Shown here one piece after another: positions 27,188-34,487 of a DNA stretch of 64,000 nucleotides. The position numbers and the translations under genes were made by a program. Position 1 is the first letter of the stretch. Every line of letters starts with the position of its first letter. This DNA is from UBA12202 sp049595035 (lineage in GTDB: Bacteria > Pseudomonadota > Alphaproteobacteria > Puniceispirillales > UBA1172), in contig JBMYKD010000004.1 of NCBI GenBank assembly GCA_049595035.1, positions 45,962 to 109,961 on the forward strand. Direction: 5' to 3'. Under the pieces are notes generated by a model. The model was not told where the DNA came from, did not search any database, and saw nothing but the letters and a program-made list of their open reading frames with translations.

Positions 27188-27502
27188 GACAAACCTCCAT
27201 CTGCTACTCGTCATTTACATTTACCCTCACTTGAGGTGTTGCCATTCAGTCCCTTGTTTTATGTCGGGATCACTGAATGATCAGAACAGTCTGGAGTATA
27301 AAAGGAAGGGGTTAATATTTAGTTAACACGTTGAAATTTATTATAAATTAACTAAATATTAACCTTTTATATATGTCATATCGTAATTATGGATGGTCTC
27401 CTCTGCTTAGGTATGAAATAAAACATGTTACGCATAAAAAATGGCCATGAAAATCATGGCCATTTGTTTCAAAATTGATGATTATTTATCACATTTATGT
27501 GA
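27188..27502. promoter_or_regulatory. 315-base intergenic region with paired CtrA boxes
   Basis: The region holds a 17-bp perfect inverted repeat (27310-27326 and 27348-27364) separated by 21 bases. Each arm is a full CtrA box, TTAA-TATTTAG-TTAAC and TTAA-CTAAATA-TTAAC. On the minus strand, ten bases after the proximal box stands TATACT (27300-27295), a near-ideal -10, about 108 bases before the hybrid gene. The rest holds the amidinotransferase terminator at 27434-27465. I see no gene here. Confidence 0.6.
27434..27465 (-). terminator. Rho-independent terminator of the amidinotransferase gene
   Basis: An 11-bp perfect stem, AAATGGCCATG with CATGGCCATTT around a five-base loop, is followed on the minus strand by a T run. 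It lies about 40 bases after the amidinotransferase stop codon. Confidence 0.75.
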
Positions 27503-28645
27503 TTACTGTTTAGGGAAATAATCCTCGCAACTGCCCTCACGATAGACATCTGCCGTACAGCAATGTAGTCCACCACCAAAGGCATAGGCATCGCGCAATT
27601 CTACCTCGACGACATTCATGCCCAGCTTGTCCATCTGTTCTGCCTGATATACTTCGCTTTTCTCCACGCAGACCGTTTTCGGATCAAGCACAAGCACATT
27701 CATCGACAACCACACCGACGAATAACAGAGCGGCGGTGGGGAATTATGTGCCGGTTGCGCCGCATCGACAATTTCCCAGCCATTTTTTTCAAATAACTGG
27801 CGTTGGTCATCTGGCAGACGCCGTTGTGGATTATTAAGAATCAGACCCGGACGTAACGGGGTAAATGTTGCATCGATATGAATGGGGTATGGATCACCGG
27901 GAAAGTTTACCGCGTGAACACGGTGATCAGGAAAATGCCGCTGAAGCCAGTCTACGCCTTTCAGGTTAGTGGTGAAACCATGCTGAACAACAAGATCCTT
28001 GCCAAAGCGCAAGACATCCGCCGCATCAAATAAGGGTTCTTCTTCGGTGGTGACAAAATATTTTTCTGCTGTCCATTCTAGCCGCTTTTGTTCACCAATT
28101 TTTTCAGACAGATAATCTGGCCGGTAATCTGCATCCGTCAGCCGTGGCTTTGGGGCTGATTCGTGCCGCATATGTGGGTCATCCATATAATACTGCTGAA
28201 GCAGAGGCCGATAGCATAAATATTCAAACCAGCGGCAGCGATAGCTCATCGTTGCTTCAAGCATTTCCTTGCCCACGGTAAGTAACACATCACGCGGCGG
28301 CATACAGCCGAACATGGTTTCTGTTTCCCAATCAGGGGTAGCTGTCGGCTGATTGAAATCAAGCGGCGTTGGCCGGTCAACAATAACCCCACGCTGTTCT
28401 AGCAGTTTTGCAAAATTATCCAGTAATTCATTTGCCCTGTCGACGGTTTCCTGCGGCCGGGGCCCATACTGGCCACGCATATCCGAATCTTCCGGAACCT
28501 TTGCATCCAGTGCCGGTTCAGGGGCAGGAATGCACCCACCATCAGCGCGGCCCACAATAACATGTTTTAATGGGTCCCATTCGTTCCAACTGGATACAAT
28601 CGTTTTAGGGGCATTGGTTTGGGCATCAACAGGCTGATCAGACAT
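27503..28645 (-). CDS. Glycine amidinotransferase-family enzyme (AGAT/CyrA/StrB-like)
   Basis: A 380-residue amidinotransferase that moves the amidino group of arginine to an amine through a cysteine thiouronium intermediate. The opening VSSWNEWDPLKHVIVGRADG, the ETETMFGCMPPRD loop and EPLFDAADVLRFGKDL are seen. So are HIDATFTPLRPG (catalytic His) and GGGLHCCTADV near the C-terminus (catalytic Cys). Known members make guanidinoacetate from glycine (AGAT, CyrA) or amidinate inosamine phosphate (StrB); the acceptor is unknown here. The ATG at 28645 has GGAGA nine bases upstream. Its own terminator lies downstream, so it is not in one transcript with the guanidino-hydrolysing operon, though it is physically close. 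Confidence 0.88.
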   Translation of the reverse strand: MSDQPVDAQTNAPKTIVSSWNEWDPLKHVIVGRADGGCIPAPEPALDAKVPEDSDMRGQYGPRPQETVDRANELLDNFAKLLEQRGVIVDRPTPLDFNQPTATPDWETETMFGCMPPRDVLLTVGKEMLEATMSYRCRWFEYLCYRPLLQQYYMDDPHMRHESAPKPRLTDADYRPDYLSEKIGEQKRLEWTAEKYFVTTEEEPLFDAADVLRFGKDLVVQHGFTTNLKGVDWLQRHFPDHRVHAVNFPGDPYPIHIDATFTPLRPGLILNNPQRRLPDDQRQLFEKNGWEIVDAAQPAHNSPPPLCYSSVWLSMNVLVLDPKTVCVEKSEVYQAEQMDKLGMNVVEVELRDAYAFGGGLHCCTADVYREGSCEDYFPKQ

Positions 28646-28717
28646 GGCGTTCTCCAAGACGGTTTGTTGTTGGCGGCGACACTACTGCAAAAAAAAATTT
28701 TGGGCAATCATCCATCT

Positions 28718-28749
28718 TTAAGAATTAATTAACTCTTATCCTTTAGAAT
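28718..28749 (+). promoter_or_regulatory. CtrA box plus -10 element upstream of cfa
   Basis: TTAA-GAATTAA-TTAAC (28718-28733) is an exact full CtrA consensus; TAGAAT (28744-28749) follows after ten bases. The start codon of cfa lies 39 bases further on. The box also lies upstream of the divergent amidinotransferase gene. Confidence 0.5.
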
Positions 28750-28787
28750 AGCTCGGATGAAGAAAATAAAGGCCAAGGGATAAAGAC

Positions 28788-29855
28788 ATGCTGGGGAAAT
28801 GGTTGCAATGGCAATGCAGCGAAGCACTAAACGCCATCACCTGTGGCATCATCCTGCCTGATGGAACCTATATCAAAAAACCAGAAAACGGACAGCCGAC
28901 GCTGCGGTTTTCATCATGGAAACCGGTTCTGAGGCTACCTTTTCAGCCAAGTGTTGCATTAGGTGAAGCCTATGCCAATGGGAATATGACCATTCAGGAT
29001 GGGGATTTATATGATGCCCTAAATGCCTTGATCACAGCAGAAGGCCCCATATATTCCTCTTTGCCATTTCATCTGGCAACGTTATTGCGTCAGGCCTTTC
29101 TGTTTCGTAAAGATGGTCGCCGAAAAGCCCAATCTGCTCATAATATTCATGTGCATTATGATCTTGGCAATGCATTCTATCGCCTGTTTCTGGATGAAGA
29201 TATGCAGTATTCTTGCGGATATTTTGCTGACCCTGATATCAGTCTGCAAGAAGGGCAAATCGCCAAGAAAACACATATTGCCAAAAAATTATGCCTGACC
29301 GGTCATTCATCTGTTCTTGATATCGGATGCGGATGGGGCGGAATGGGATTAACCCTTGCCCGTGATTATGGCGCGGCGGTGACAGGCATCACCTTATCCC
29401 GTGAACAGTTGAATATCGTGCAAGCAAGAGCCCTGGCCGAACCCGCGCTGAAAGTCCATTTTTCCTGTCGGGATTATCGTGATGAAAGCCATACATATGA
29501 TCGTATCGTTTCGGTAGGAATGTTTGAACATGTAGGGGAAAAACAGTTTCCGTGTTATTTTGATACCATTGACCGCCTGCTTAAAGATGACGGTGTGGCT
29601 GTTATCCATACCATCGGGTCAACAAAAGCATCATCAGGGTCTGATCCATTTATCAGTAAATATATCTTTCCCGGCGGCTATATCCCGAAATTGTCTGAAA
29701 TCATGTCAACCATAGAACAGACACAGCTTCGGGTGACGGATATCGAGGTCTTGCATGATCATTATGCCAGAACATTACGCCATTGGCGAAACAGATTTAT
29801 GGCAAGACGTGATGAAGCTCTGGCCATGTTTGATGAACGGTTTTGCCGCTTATAG
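28788..29855 (+). CDS. cfa: Cyclopropane-fatty-acyl-phospholipid synthase, ended early by an in-frame amber codon
   Basis: A SAM-dependent enzyme adding a methylene bridge to unsaturated acyl chains of membrane phospholipids. The 355-residue frame has the N-terminal lipid-binding domain (GEAYANGNMTIQDGDLYD), HYDLGNAFYRLFLDEDMQYSCGYF, the SAM motif VLDIGCGWGGMGL and the active-site run VSVGMFEHVG. Family members continue past DERFCR with W-E-F-Y; here the tryptophan position is TAG (29853-29855). The expected ending follows in the same frame. The catalytic residues precede the stop, but the last helix is lost unless the amber codon is read through. AAGGGA precedes the start. Confidence 0.85.
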   Translation: MLGKWLQWQCSEALNAITCGIILPDGTYIKKPENGQPTLRFSSWKPVLRLPFQPSVALGEAYANGNMTIQDGDLYDALNALITAEGPIYSSLPFHLATLLRQAFLFRKDGRRKAQSAHNIHVHYDLGNAFYRLFLDEDMQYSCGYFADPDISLQEGQIAKKTHIAKKLCLTGHSSVLDIGCGWGGMGLTLARDYGAAVTGITLSREQLNIVQARALAEPALKVHFSCRDYRDESHTYDRIVSVGMFEHVGEKQFPCYFDTIDRLLKDDGVAVIHTIGSTKASSGSDPFISKYIFPGGYIPKLSEIMSTIEQTQLRVTDIEVLHDHYARTLRHWRNRFMARRDEALAMFDERFCRL

Positions 29856-29978
29856 GAGTTTTATCTTACGAGTTGTGAATTGGCATTCAGCCACAGTTCC
29901 CTTGTTGTCTATCAGATCCAGTTATGCAAATCCAAAGGCATCATTCCCATCACGCGGGATTATCTCTATTCGGAATAG
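29856..29978 (+). pseudogene. In-frame continuation of cfa after the amber codon
   Basis: Forty codons in the same frame as cfa encode EFYLTSCELAF...SLVVYQIQLCKSK...IIPITRDYLY and then a stop at 29976. This is the conserved C-terminal helix and tail of cyclopropane synthases, so the gene once ran to 29978 and a single TGG to TAG change interrupted it. The tail is otherwise undamaged. Confidence 0.7.
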
Positions 29979-29989
29979 GATAGCATCCG

Positions 29990-30919
29990 TTATTTGCCAT
30001 GCAGAGCCAGTTGTCTTTCGCGCAGAATGATATATCCATTCGCAACCAGTATCACCATCACCCCCAGATAGAATATCGCTGGCGGCGATTCCTGAAAAAA
30101 CACAGCACCAGTAATGACCCCTGCCGGAATGGTCAGGAAATGGACGGGGGCCAGCACACTAGCAGGGGCATAGACATGGCTAGCCGCCATAAAAAACTGC
30201 TGAAAACTGGCCAGCACACCGATAGCAACCATAAAAGGCCAGATCGACATGGCTGCGGACATATCTTCACCCAATATCAGAACCAGAATGAATGATACCA
30301 CCATACCGGCGGCATTATACCAGAGCGCGGTAGTAGCCGGAGGGTTGCTTTTCCCCAATTGCCGCAACATCAGGAACATAATACTTCCAAAAAAAGGCGA
30401 AGCCAGACCAAGCATAATACCAAACCCGATGAGAGGGTCAGAAAACTGAGGTGTCTGGGTTTCCTGCCAGACCAGAACAAGCACCCCCAGAAACCCGATC
30501 AATACGGCCGCCAGACGATGCTTGCCCACTTTTTCGGCAATAACAAATGGGGCCAGCACGGTGATAAAGATTGGCATTGTTTGTGATAAGGCGGCGGCAA
30601 GGGAAATATCAATATATATCACCGCTCCAAACCAGCTAAATAGCCCAAGCATACCAGAACTTATGCGCAGGCTTAGTGTTTTCCAGTTGCTGATACTCAG
30701 CACTTTATTCCCGCGCTGCCATACCCCATATGCAAAAAGCAAAGGCAGGCAAAAGGCATATCGGGCTAGAAGAATGGTAAAAAAAGGCACCGTATCGGTG
30801 ATGCTTTTCACCATCGCGGCCAGACCCAGCGCCAGAATGATTTCAAGCGTAAGAAAGATAATCCCCAATACCAGAAAAACCGGCTGGATATTTCCGCCAT
30901 GATTATCAGAACTAGCCAT
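29990..30919 (-). CDS. DMT-superfamily (EamA) transporter
   Basis: A 309-residue inner-membrane protein with about ten hydrophobic segments arranged as two EamA repeats (for example FVIAEKVGKHRLAAVLIGFLG in the first repeat, VHFLTIPAGVITGAVFFQE in the second). Such proteins usually export amino acids or other metabolites. The start at 30919 overlaps the thymidine kinase stop by eight bases, so the two are translationally linked. Substrate unknown. Confidence 0.87.
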   Translation of the reverse strand: MASSDNHGGNIQPVFLVLGIIFLTLEIILALGLAAMVKSITDTVPFFTILLARYAFCLPLLFAYGVWQRGNKVLSISNWKTLSLRISSGMLGLFSWFGAVIYIDISLAAALSQTMPIFITVLAPFVIAEKVGKHRLAAVLIGFLGVLVLVWQETQTPQFSDPLIGFGIMLGLASPFFGSIMFLMLRQLGKSNPPATTALWYNAAGMVVSFILVLILGEDMSAAMSIWPFMVAIGVLASFQQFFMAASHVYAPASVLAPVHFLTIPAGVITGAVFFQESPPAIFYLGVMVILVANGYIILRERQLALHGK

Positions 30920-31499
30920 GATTGCCTTTATCACGGCTTACCCAATGCCGACGACATACAGATACATAAAGATCATTGCCACCGACAGCGATTTGCTCAC
31001 CAGCCATGATAGGCTGACCATCGGCATCAAGGCGCAAAACCATGATGGCCTTGCGGCCGCACCAGCAAATCGTCCGTATTTCACGGATATGATCAGCAAT
31101 GGCAAGTAAAGCCGCGCTACCCGGAAATAACTCACCCTGAAAATCCGTGCGTAACCCATAGGCCAGAACTGGAATATTCATCTGATCGGCAATTTGTGAT
31201 ATCTGCCAGACATGTTCCTTGGTCAGAAACTGGGCTTCATCAATCAGAACACAGCTAATGGTGTTCTGATGATGTTCCTTGCTAACCATCGCCAGCACAT
31301 CATCACTTTCACGAAAAATAAAAGCATGGGATGAAATGCCAAGGCGCGAGCTGATAACCGCTTCACCATAACGGTTATCAATCGCCGCGGTCATGAGCAT
31401 CGTGCGCATGCCGCGTTCATGATAGTTATATGACGCCTGAAGCAGTGCTGTTGATTTACCTGCATTCATGGCCGAATAATTAAATATAAGCTTGGCCAT
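30912..31499 (-). CDS. tdk: Thymidine kinase
   Basis: A 195-residue type II thymidine kinase phosphorylating thymidine with ATP for nucleoside salvage. It has the P-loop FNYSAMNAGKSTALL, the Walker B-like VLIDEAQFL, and the zinc-binding cysteine pairs (TICWCGRKA and a later C-R-R-H). The lasso/substrate region lies near the C-terminus. It begins 18 bases downstream of the aldehyde dehydrogenase stop and overlaps the DMT transporter gene start. Confidence 0.94.
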   Translation of the reverse strand: MAKLIFNYSAMNAGKSTALLQASYNYHERGMRTMLMTAAIDNRYGEAVISSRLGISSHAFIFRESDDVLAMVSKEHHQNTISCVLIDEAQFLTKEHVWQISQIADQMNIPVLAYGLRTDFQGELFPGSAALLAIADHIREIRTICWCGRKAIMVLRLDADGQPIMAGEQIAVGGNDLYVSVCRRHWVSRDKGNHG

Positions 31500-31517
31500 G
31501 ACGCAGATACCTATCGT

Positions 31518-32948
31518 TTATTGAGCACCACCCAGAATGGCCTTGGTTTCCAGATATTCTTCAAAACCCCATTCTGCTTTTTCGCGTCCATTGCCCGATT
31601 GCTTATAGCCACCAAATGGTGCTTCCGTGCCGCCGCCAGTATAATTGATATGCACCTGACCGGCATGCAATTCCCGCGCATAATCCATCATCTGATCCAT
31701 ATTGGCTGGATCACCGGATACATATGCCGCAAGCCCGTAATCTGTATCATTGGCAATCGCAATAGCATCATCCCGATCATGATAGGACAGAATAGAAAGA
31801 ACAGGGCCAAAGATTTCTTCGCGTGCAATGGTCATATCATTGGTGACATTGCCAAAAATGGTGGGCCGGACAAAATAGCCGCGATTGATGCCTTCTGGCC
31901 GCCCTGTGCCACCTGTTACCAGTGTTGCGCCTTCATCAATGCCTTTCTGGATCAAATCCTGAACCTTATCAAATTGCACTTCACTGACCAACGGCCCCAT
32001 TTCGGTGCTTTCAGAGGTTGGGTCACCGACTACAACCTTTTCCGCAGCGGTTTTAGCCACGGCCAATGCTTCTTCATGACGGGCGGCAGGAACCAGCATA
32101 CGCGTTGGCGCATTACAGGACTGGCCGGTGTTTTCCATGACACCCTGCACCCCACGGGCAACGGTTTCAGCCAAGGCACCATCGTCAAGGATAATATTGG
32201 CTGATTTTCCGCCCAGTTCCTGTGCAACACGCTTGACGGTTTCAGCTGATGTTTTGGCCACGGCAATACCGCCCCGCGTTGATCCGGTAAAGGACATAAA
32301 GGCAATATCCGGATGTGCGCTCATCGCTTCACCCACGATAGGGCCAAATCCGTTAACGACATTCAATACCCCTGCCGGCACACCAGCAGAATGACAAATC
32401 TCAGCAACAATCATGGTTGATAATGGTGCCACTTCACTAGGCTTTAAGACGGCCGTACAGCCAGATGCCAGACATGGCGCCAGTTTTGCCATGACCTGAT
32501 TAATAGGCCAGTTCCATGGTGTAATCAGACCGCAAACACCAATAGGCTCACGCCGGATGGTATAATTGCTGTGCGGATATTCAAAGGTAAATTCGCTCAA
32601 CACACGGATAGCTGTTTTCAGATGACCAAGGCCAACCGACGCCTGCCCACCTTTAGCCAGATTAATCGGGGCACCCATTTCAATCATGATAGCATGGGCA
32701 ACTTCATCATAGCGGCGCTTATATTCTTCACGAACAGCGGTCACTAATTCCACTCTTTCCTTGACGCTAAACCGTGAATAGCTGGGGAATGCTTTTTTTG
32801 CCGCCGCAACAGCATGATCAACATCCGTGGCAGAACCCATGCTAATCTGACCCACAGGTTCTTCGTTTGCCGGATTAATAACGTCAATGACGTCTGGCTT
32901 TACTGGATCAACCCACTTGCCATCGATATAGAATTGTAGAAATTTCAT
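31518..32948 (-). CDS. NAD(P)-dependent aldehyde dehydrogenase
   Basis: A 476-residue ALDH. All family landmarks are visible: the NAD-site ITPWNWPINQVMAKLAPCLASG, FTGSTRGGIAVAK, the general-base glutamate in AQELGGKSANI, the nucleophilic cysteine in NTGQSCNAPTR and the late EEIFGPVLSI. It oxidises an aldehyde to the acid; the substrate cannot be told from sequence alone. AGGATAAAACA precedes the ATG. A CMD-family gene lies 55 bases upstream on the same strand and may be co-transcribed. Confidence 0.92.
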   Translation of the reverse strand: MKFLQFYIDGKWVDPVKPDVIDVINPANEEPVGQISMGSATDVDHAVAAAKKAFPSYSRFSVKERVELVTAVREEYKRRYDEVAHAIMIEMGAPINLAKGGQASVGLGHLKTAIRVLSEFTFEYPHSNYTIRREPIGVCGLITPWNWPINQVMAKLAPCLASGCTAVLKPSEVAPLSTMIVAEICHSAGVPAGVLNVVNGFGPIVGEAMSAHPDIAFMSFTGSTRGGIAVAKTSAETVKRVAQELGGKSANIILDDGALAETVARGVQGVMENTGQSCNAPTRMLVPAARHEEALAVAKTAAEKVVVGDPTSESTEMGPLVSEVQFDKVQDLIQKGIDEGATLVTGGTGRPEGINRGYFVRPTIFGNVTNDMTIAREEIFGPVLSILSYHDRDDAIAIANDTDYGLAAYVSGDPANMDQMMDYARELHAGQVHINYTGGGTEAPFGGYKQSGNGREKAEWGFEEYLETKAILGGAQ

Positions 32949-33003
32949 TGTTTTATCCTCATATTCGCGTTAATTTCATGCGGTAAATGTGCCGCGTTAC
33001 ATA

Positions 33004-33396
33004 TTATTCTTCAAACCCGTCTAGCATGTTTTTTTCTTCGAGCACCTTTCTGGCAACCCGGAAACATTCTAATGCTTGTGGCACCCCGCAATAAATACCC
33101 ACAACGTGTATAATTGCCCGAATTTCAGCTACGGTGACCCCGTTACCAATCGCCCCACGGCAATGCAGTTCCCATTCATGCATTTTGCCAAGAGCACCAA
33201 TCATTGACAGATTCATCATGGATCGGGTTTTAGCGTCTATCGCTTCATCACCCCAGCCAAAGCCCCAGCACCATGCTGTCATCGCCTCTTGGAATGGCCG
33301 CATAAAGGCATCAGCATTATTTAGCGTTTTCTCGACATATTCAGCCCCGAGTGTTTCTTTCCGCTTTGTGACACCAATTTCAAAATTCTTATCCAT
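33004..33396 (-). CDS. Carboxymuconolactone decarboxylase family protein
   Basis: A 130-residue CMD-domain protein resembling the 4-carboxymuconolactone decarboxylase (PcaC) branch: FNEAMTAW-like opening, MMNLSMIGALGKMHEWELHCRGAIGNG, then VVGIYCGVPQALECFRVA. It lacks the CxxC of AhpD-like peroxidase members, so a decarboxylase-type or unknown role is likelier. The other protocatechuate genes are absent. The start at 33396 has GGAG at good spacing; a longer in-frame start at 33411 is possible. Confidence 0.83.
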   Translation of the reverse strand: MDKNFEIGVTKRKETLGAEYVEKTLNNADAFMRPFQEAMTAWCWGFGWGDEAIDAKTRSMMNLSMIGALGKMHEWELHCRGAIGNGVTVAEIRAIIHVVGIYCGVPQALECFRVARKVLEEKNMLDGFEE

Positions 33397-33540
33397 CTGC
33401 TGATCTCCCATCCCAAGATGTATATCTACCTATACTCCTACTCTTCTCCGCCCCATAAGGCAAGTTTTGACAAACTAAACTTTACCTAAAAATGTTCAGA
33501 TAGTAGAATATTAACATTACATGAACCATCAGGTCAGATC

Positions 33541-33852
33541 ATGAATGAAAACGGCATAGCCAGATTATATATTCGCCAGTTTCCCGATGAAGAAAATGTC
33601 AATCGCATGATGGAATCAGTTGATCTTCATGTACGTCACCGGATCACCGGTGTTGACGCCAATCTCACCTTATTCAGACCAGTCGATCAGGCGGACACGC
33701 TCATTGAACTCTGGCGTTATCATAACGAAGATGACCAATCCTGGGTCAAGCAATCTCTGGCCGGGGCAAATATGGTTCCCGATGCCATGGCACCCAGAAA
33801 TGCTATCTATACCCTCGATCTGATATTTCAGTCAGATGACACTGATTTTTAA
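33541..33852 (+). CDS. Hypothetical small protein, 103 residues
   Basis: I do not recognise the family. The protein is acidic and soluble-looking, with alternating short strands and helices (IARLYIRQFPDEENVNRMME, then LTLFRPVDQADTLIELWRY and a closing YTLDLIFQ). This layout recalls small dimeric alpha-beta barrel (ferredoxin-like) proteins, but that is only a guess. AGGTCAGATC precedes the ATG. It stands alone on the + strand between two leftward genes. Confidence 0.6.
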   Translation: MNENGIARLYIRQFPDEENVNRMMESVDLHVRHRITGVDANLTLFRPVDQADTLIELWRYHNEDDQSWVKQSLAGANMVPDAMAPRNAIYTLDLIFQSDDTDF

Positions 33853-33885
33853 TGAATGTCGATATTACCTGATCAGATGTATCAT

Positions 33886-34332
33886 CTAGATCATATCCTG
33901 CATCGCACGTTGCCGCGCTTCAGCCGATACCTTATCAGAAATAAAGATCAACCCGGATACTCGCCGCATTAATGCCGCCTCATGCTCTTCTATGATTCCA
34001 TCAGCAAGAACAACCTGCCATAATTTTTCCATCAGAAAGCATTTTTCCTCATGACTATAATTGCTATTGATTAGGCGAATCCAGCCATATAAATCTGCCG
34101 CGTCATCAGCACTGGCTTTCGCATCAGCTAGCAACTGGTCAACTTCATCAGCGTTCAGCCCGAATTCATCTTCAACAATCCGCCGGATCATGGCTAATTC
34201 TGAAGGGTCTGCCTGCCCGTCAACCATAAGCGCCCGAAACAGCAAAGCCGTCGCCGCCAATCGAAGACTTTCGTCAGACACATGACTTACTTCTACTTTT
34301 ACGGCTACTAGCTTTTCAAAAAAGCGCATCAT
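33886..34332 (-). CDS. TerB-like tellurite-resistance-type protein
   Basis: A 148-residue all-helical protein of the TerB/DjlA-N family. Two metal-binding-type acidic motifs are visible, LMVDGQADPSELAMIRRIV and VVLADGIIEEHEAALMRRV, which are the paired D-G-x2-x3-E signatures of TerB. Stand-alone TerB proteins are common in proteobacteria and their role is uncertain. AGGAG is six bases before the ATG. No other ter genes are nearby. Confidence 0.82.
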   Translation of the reverse strand: MMRFFEKLVAVKVEVSHVSDESLRLAATALLFRALMVDGQADPSELAMIRRIVEDEFGLNADEVDQLLADAKASADDAADLYGWIRLINSNYSHEEKCFLMEKLWQVVLADGIIEEHEAALMRRVSGLIFISDKVSAEARQRAMQDMI

Positions 34333-34416
34333 GATTTTCTCCTATCTGCCGCTGAACCAGCTCGAATATCATTAACATATTCTTCTATCGCTGACACTCA
34401 TCTCCTATCAGCGCTT

Positions 34417-34455
34417 AAAAGTAAAGCCCGCTTATCAGAAATAAGAGGGCTTTAC
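34417..34455 (-). terminator. Terminator downstream of clpB
   Basis: The outer stem GTAAAGCCC/GGGCTTTAC and inner CTTAT/ATAAG form a long hairpin 33 bases after the clpB stop codon, followed on the minus strand by TTTT. Confidence 0.7.
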
Positions 34456-34487
34456 CGATTTTAACATTCTGATATGCAATTTGGCCA

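Noticed and set aside
31521..32204. A 227-codon rightward reading frame opposite the aldehyde dehydrogenase gene
   Set aside because: It lies wholly inside a gene with full ALDH motifs on the other strand; its composition is that of an antisense shadow.
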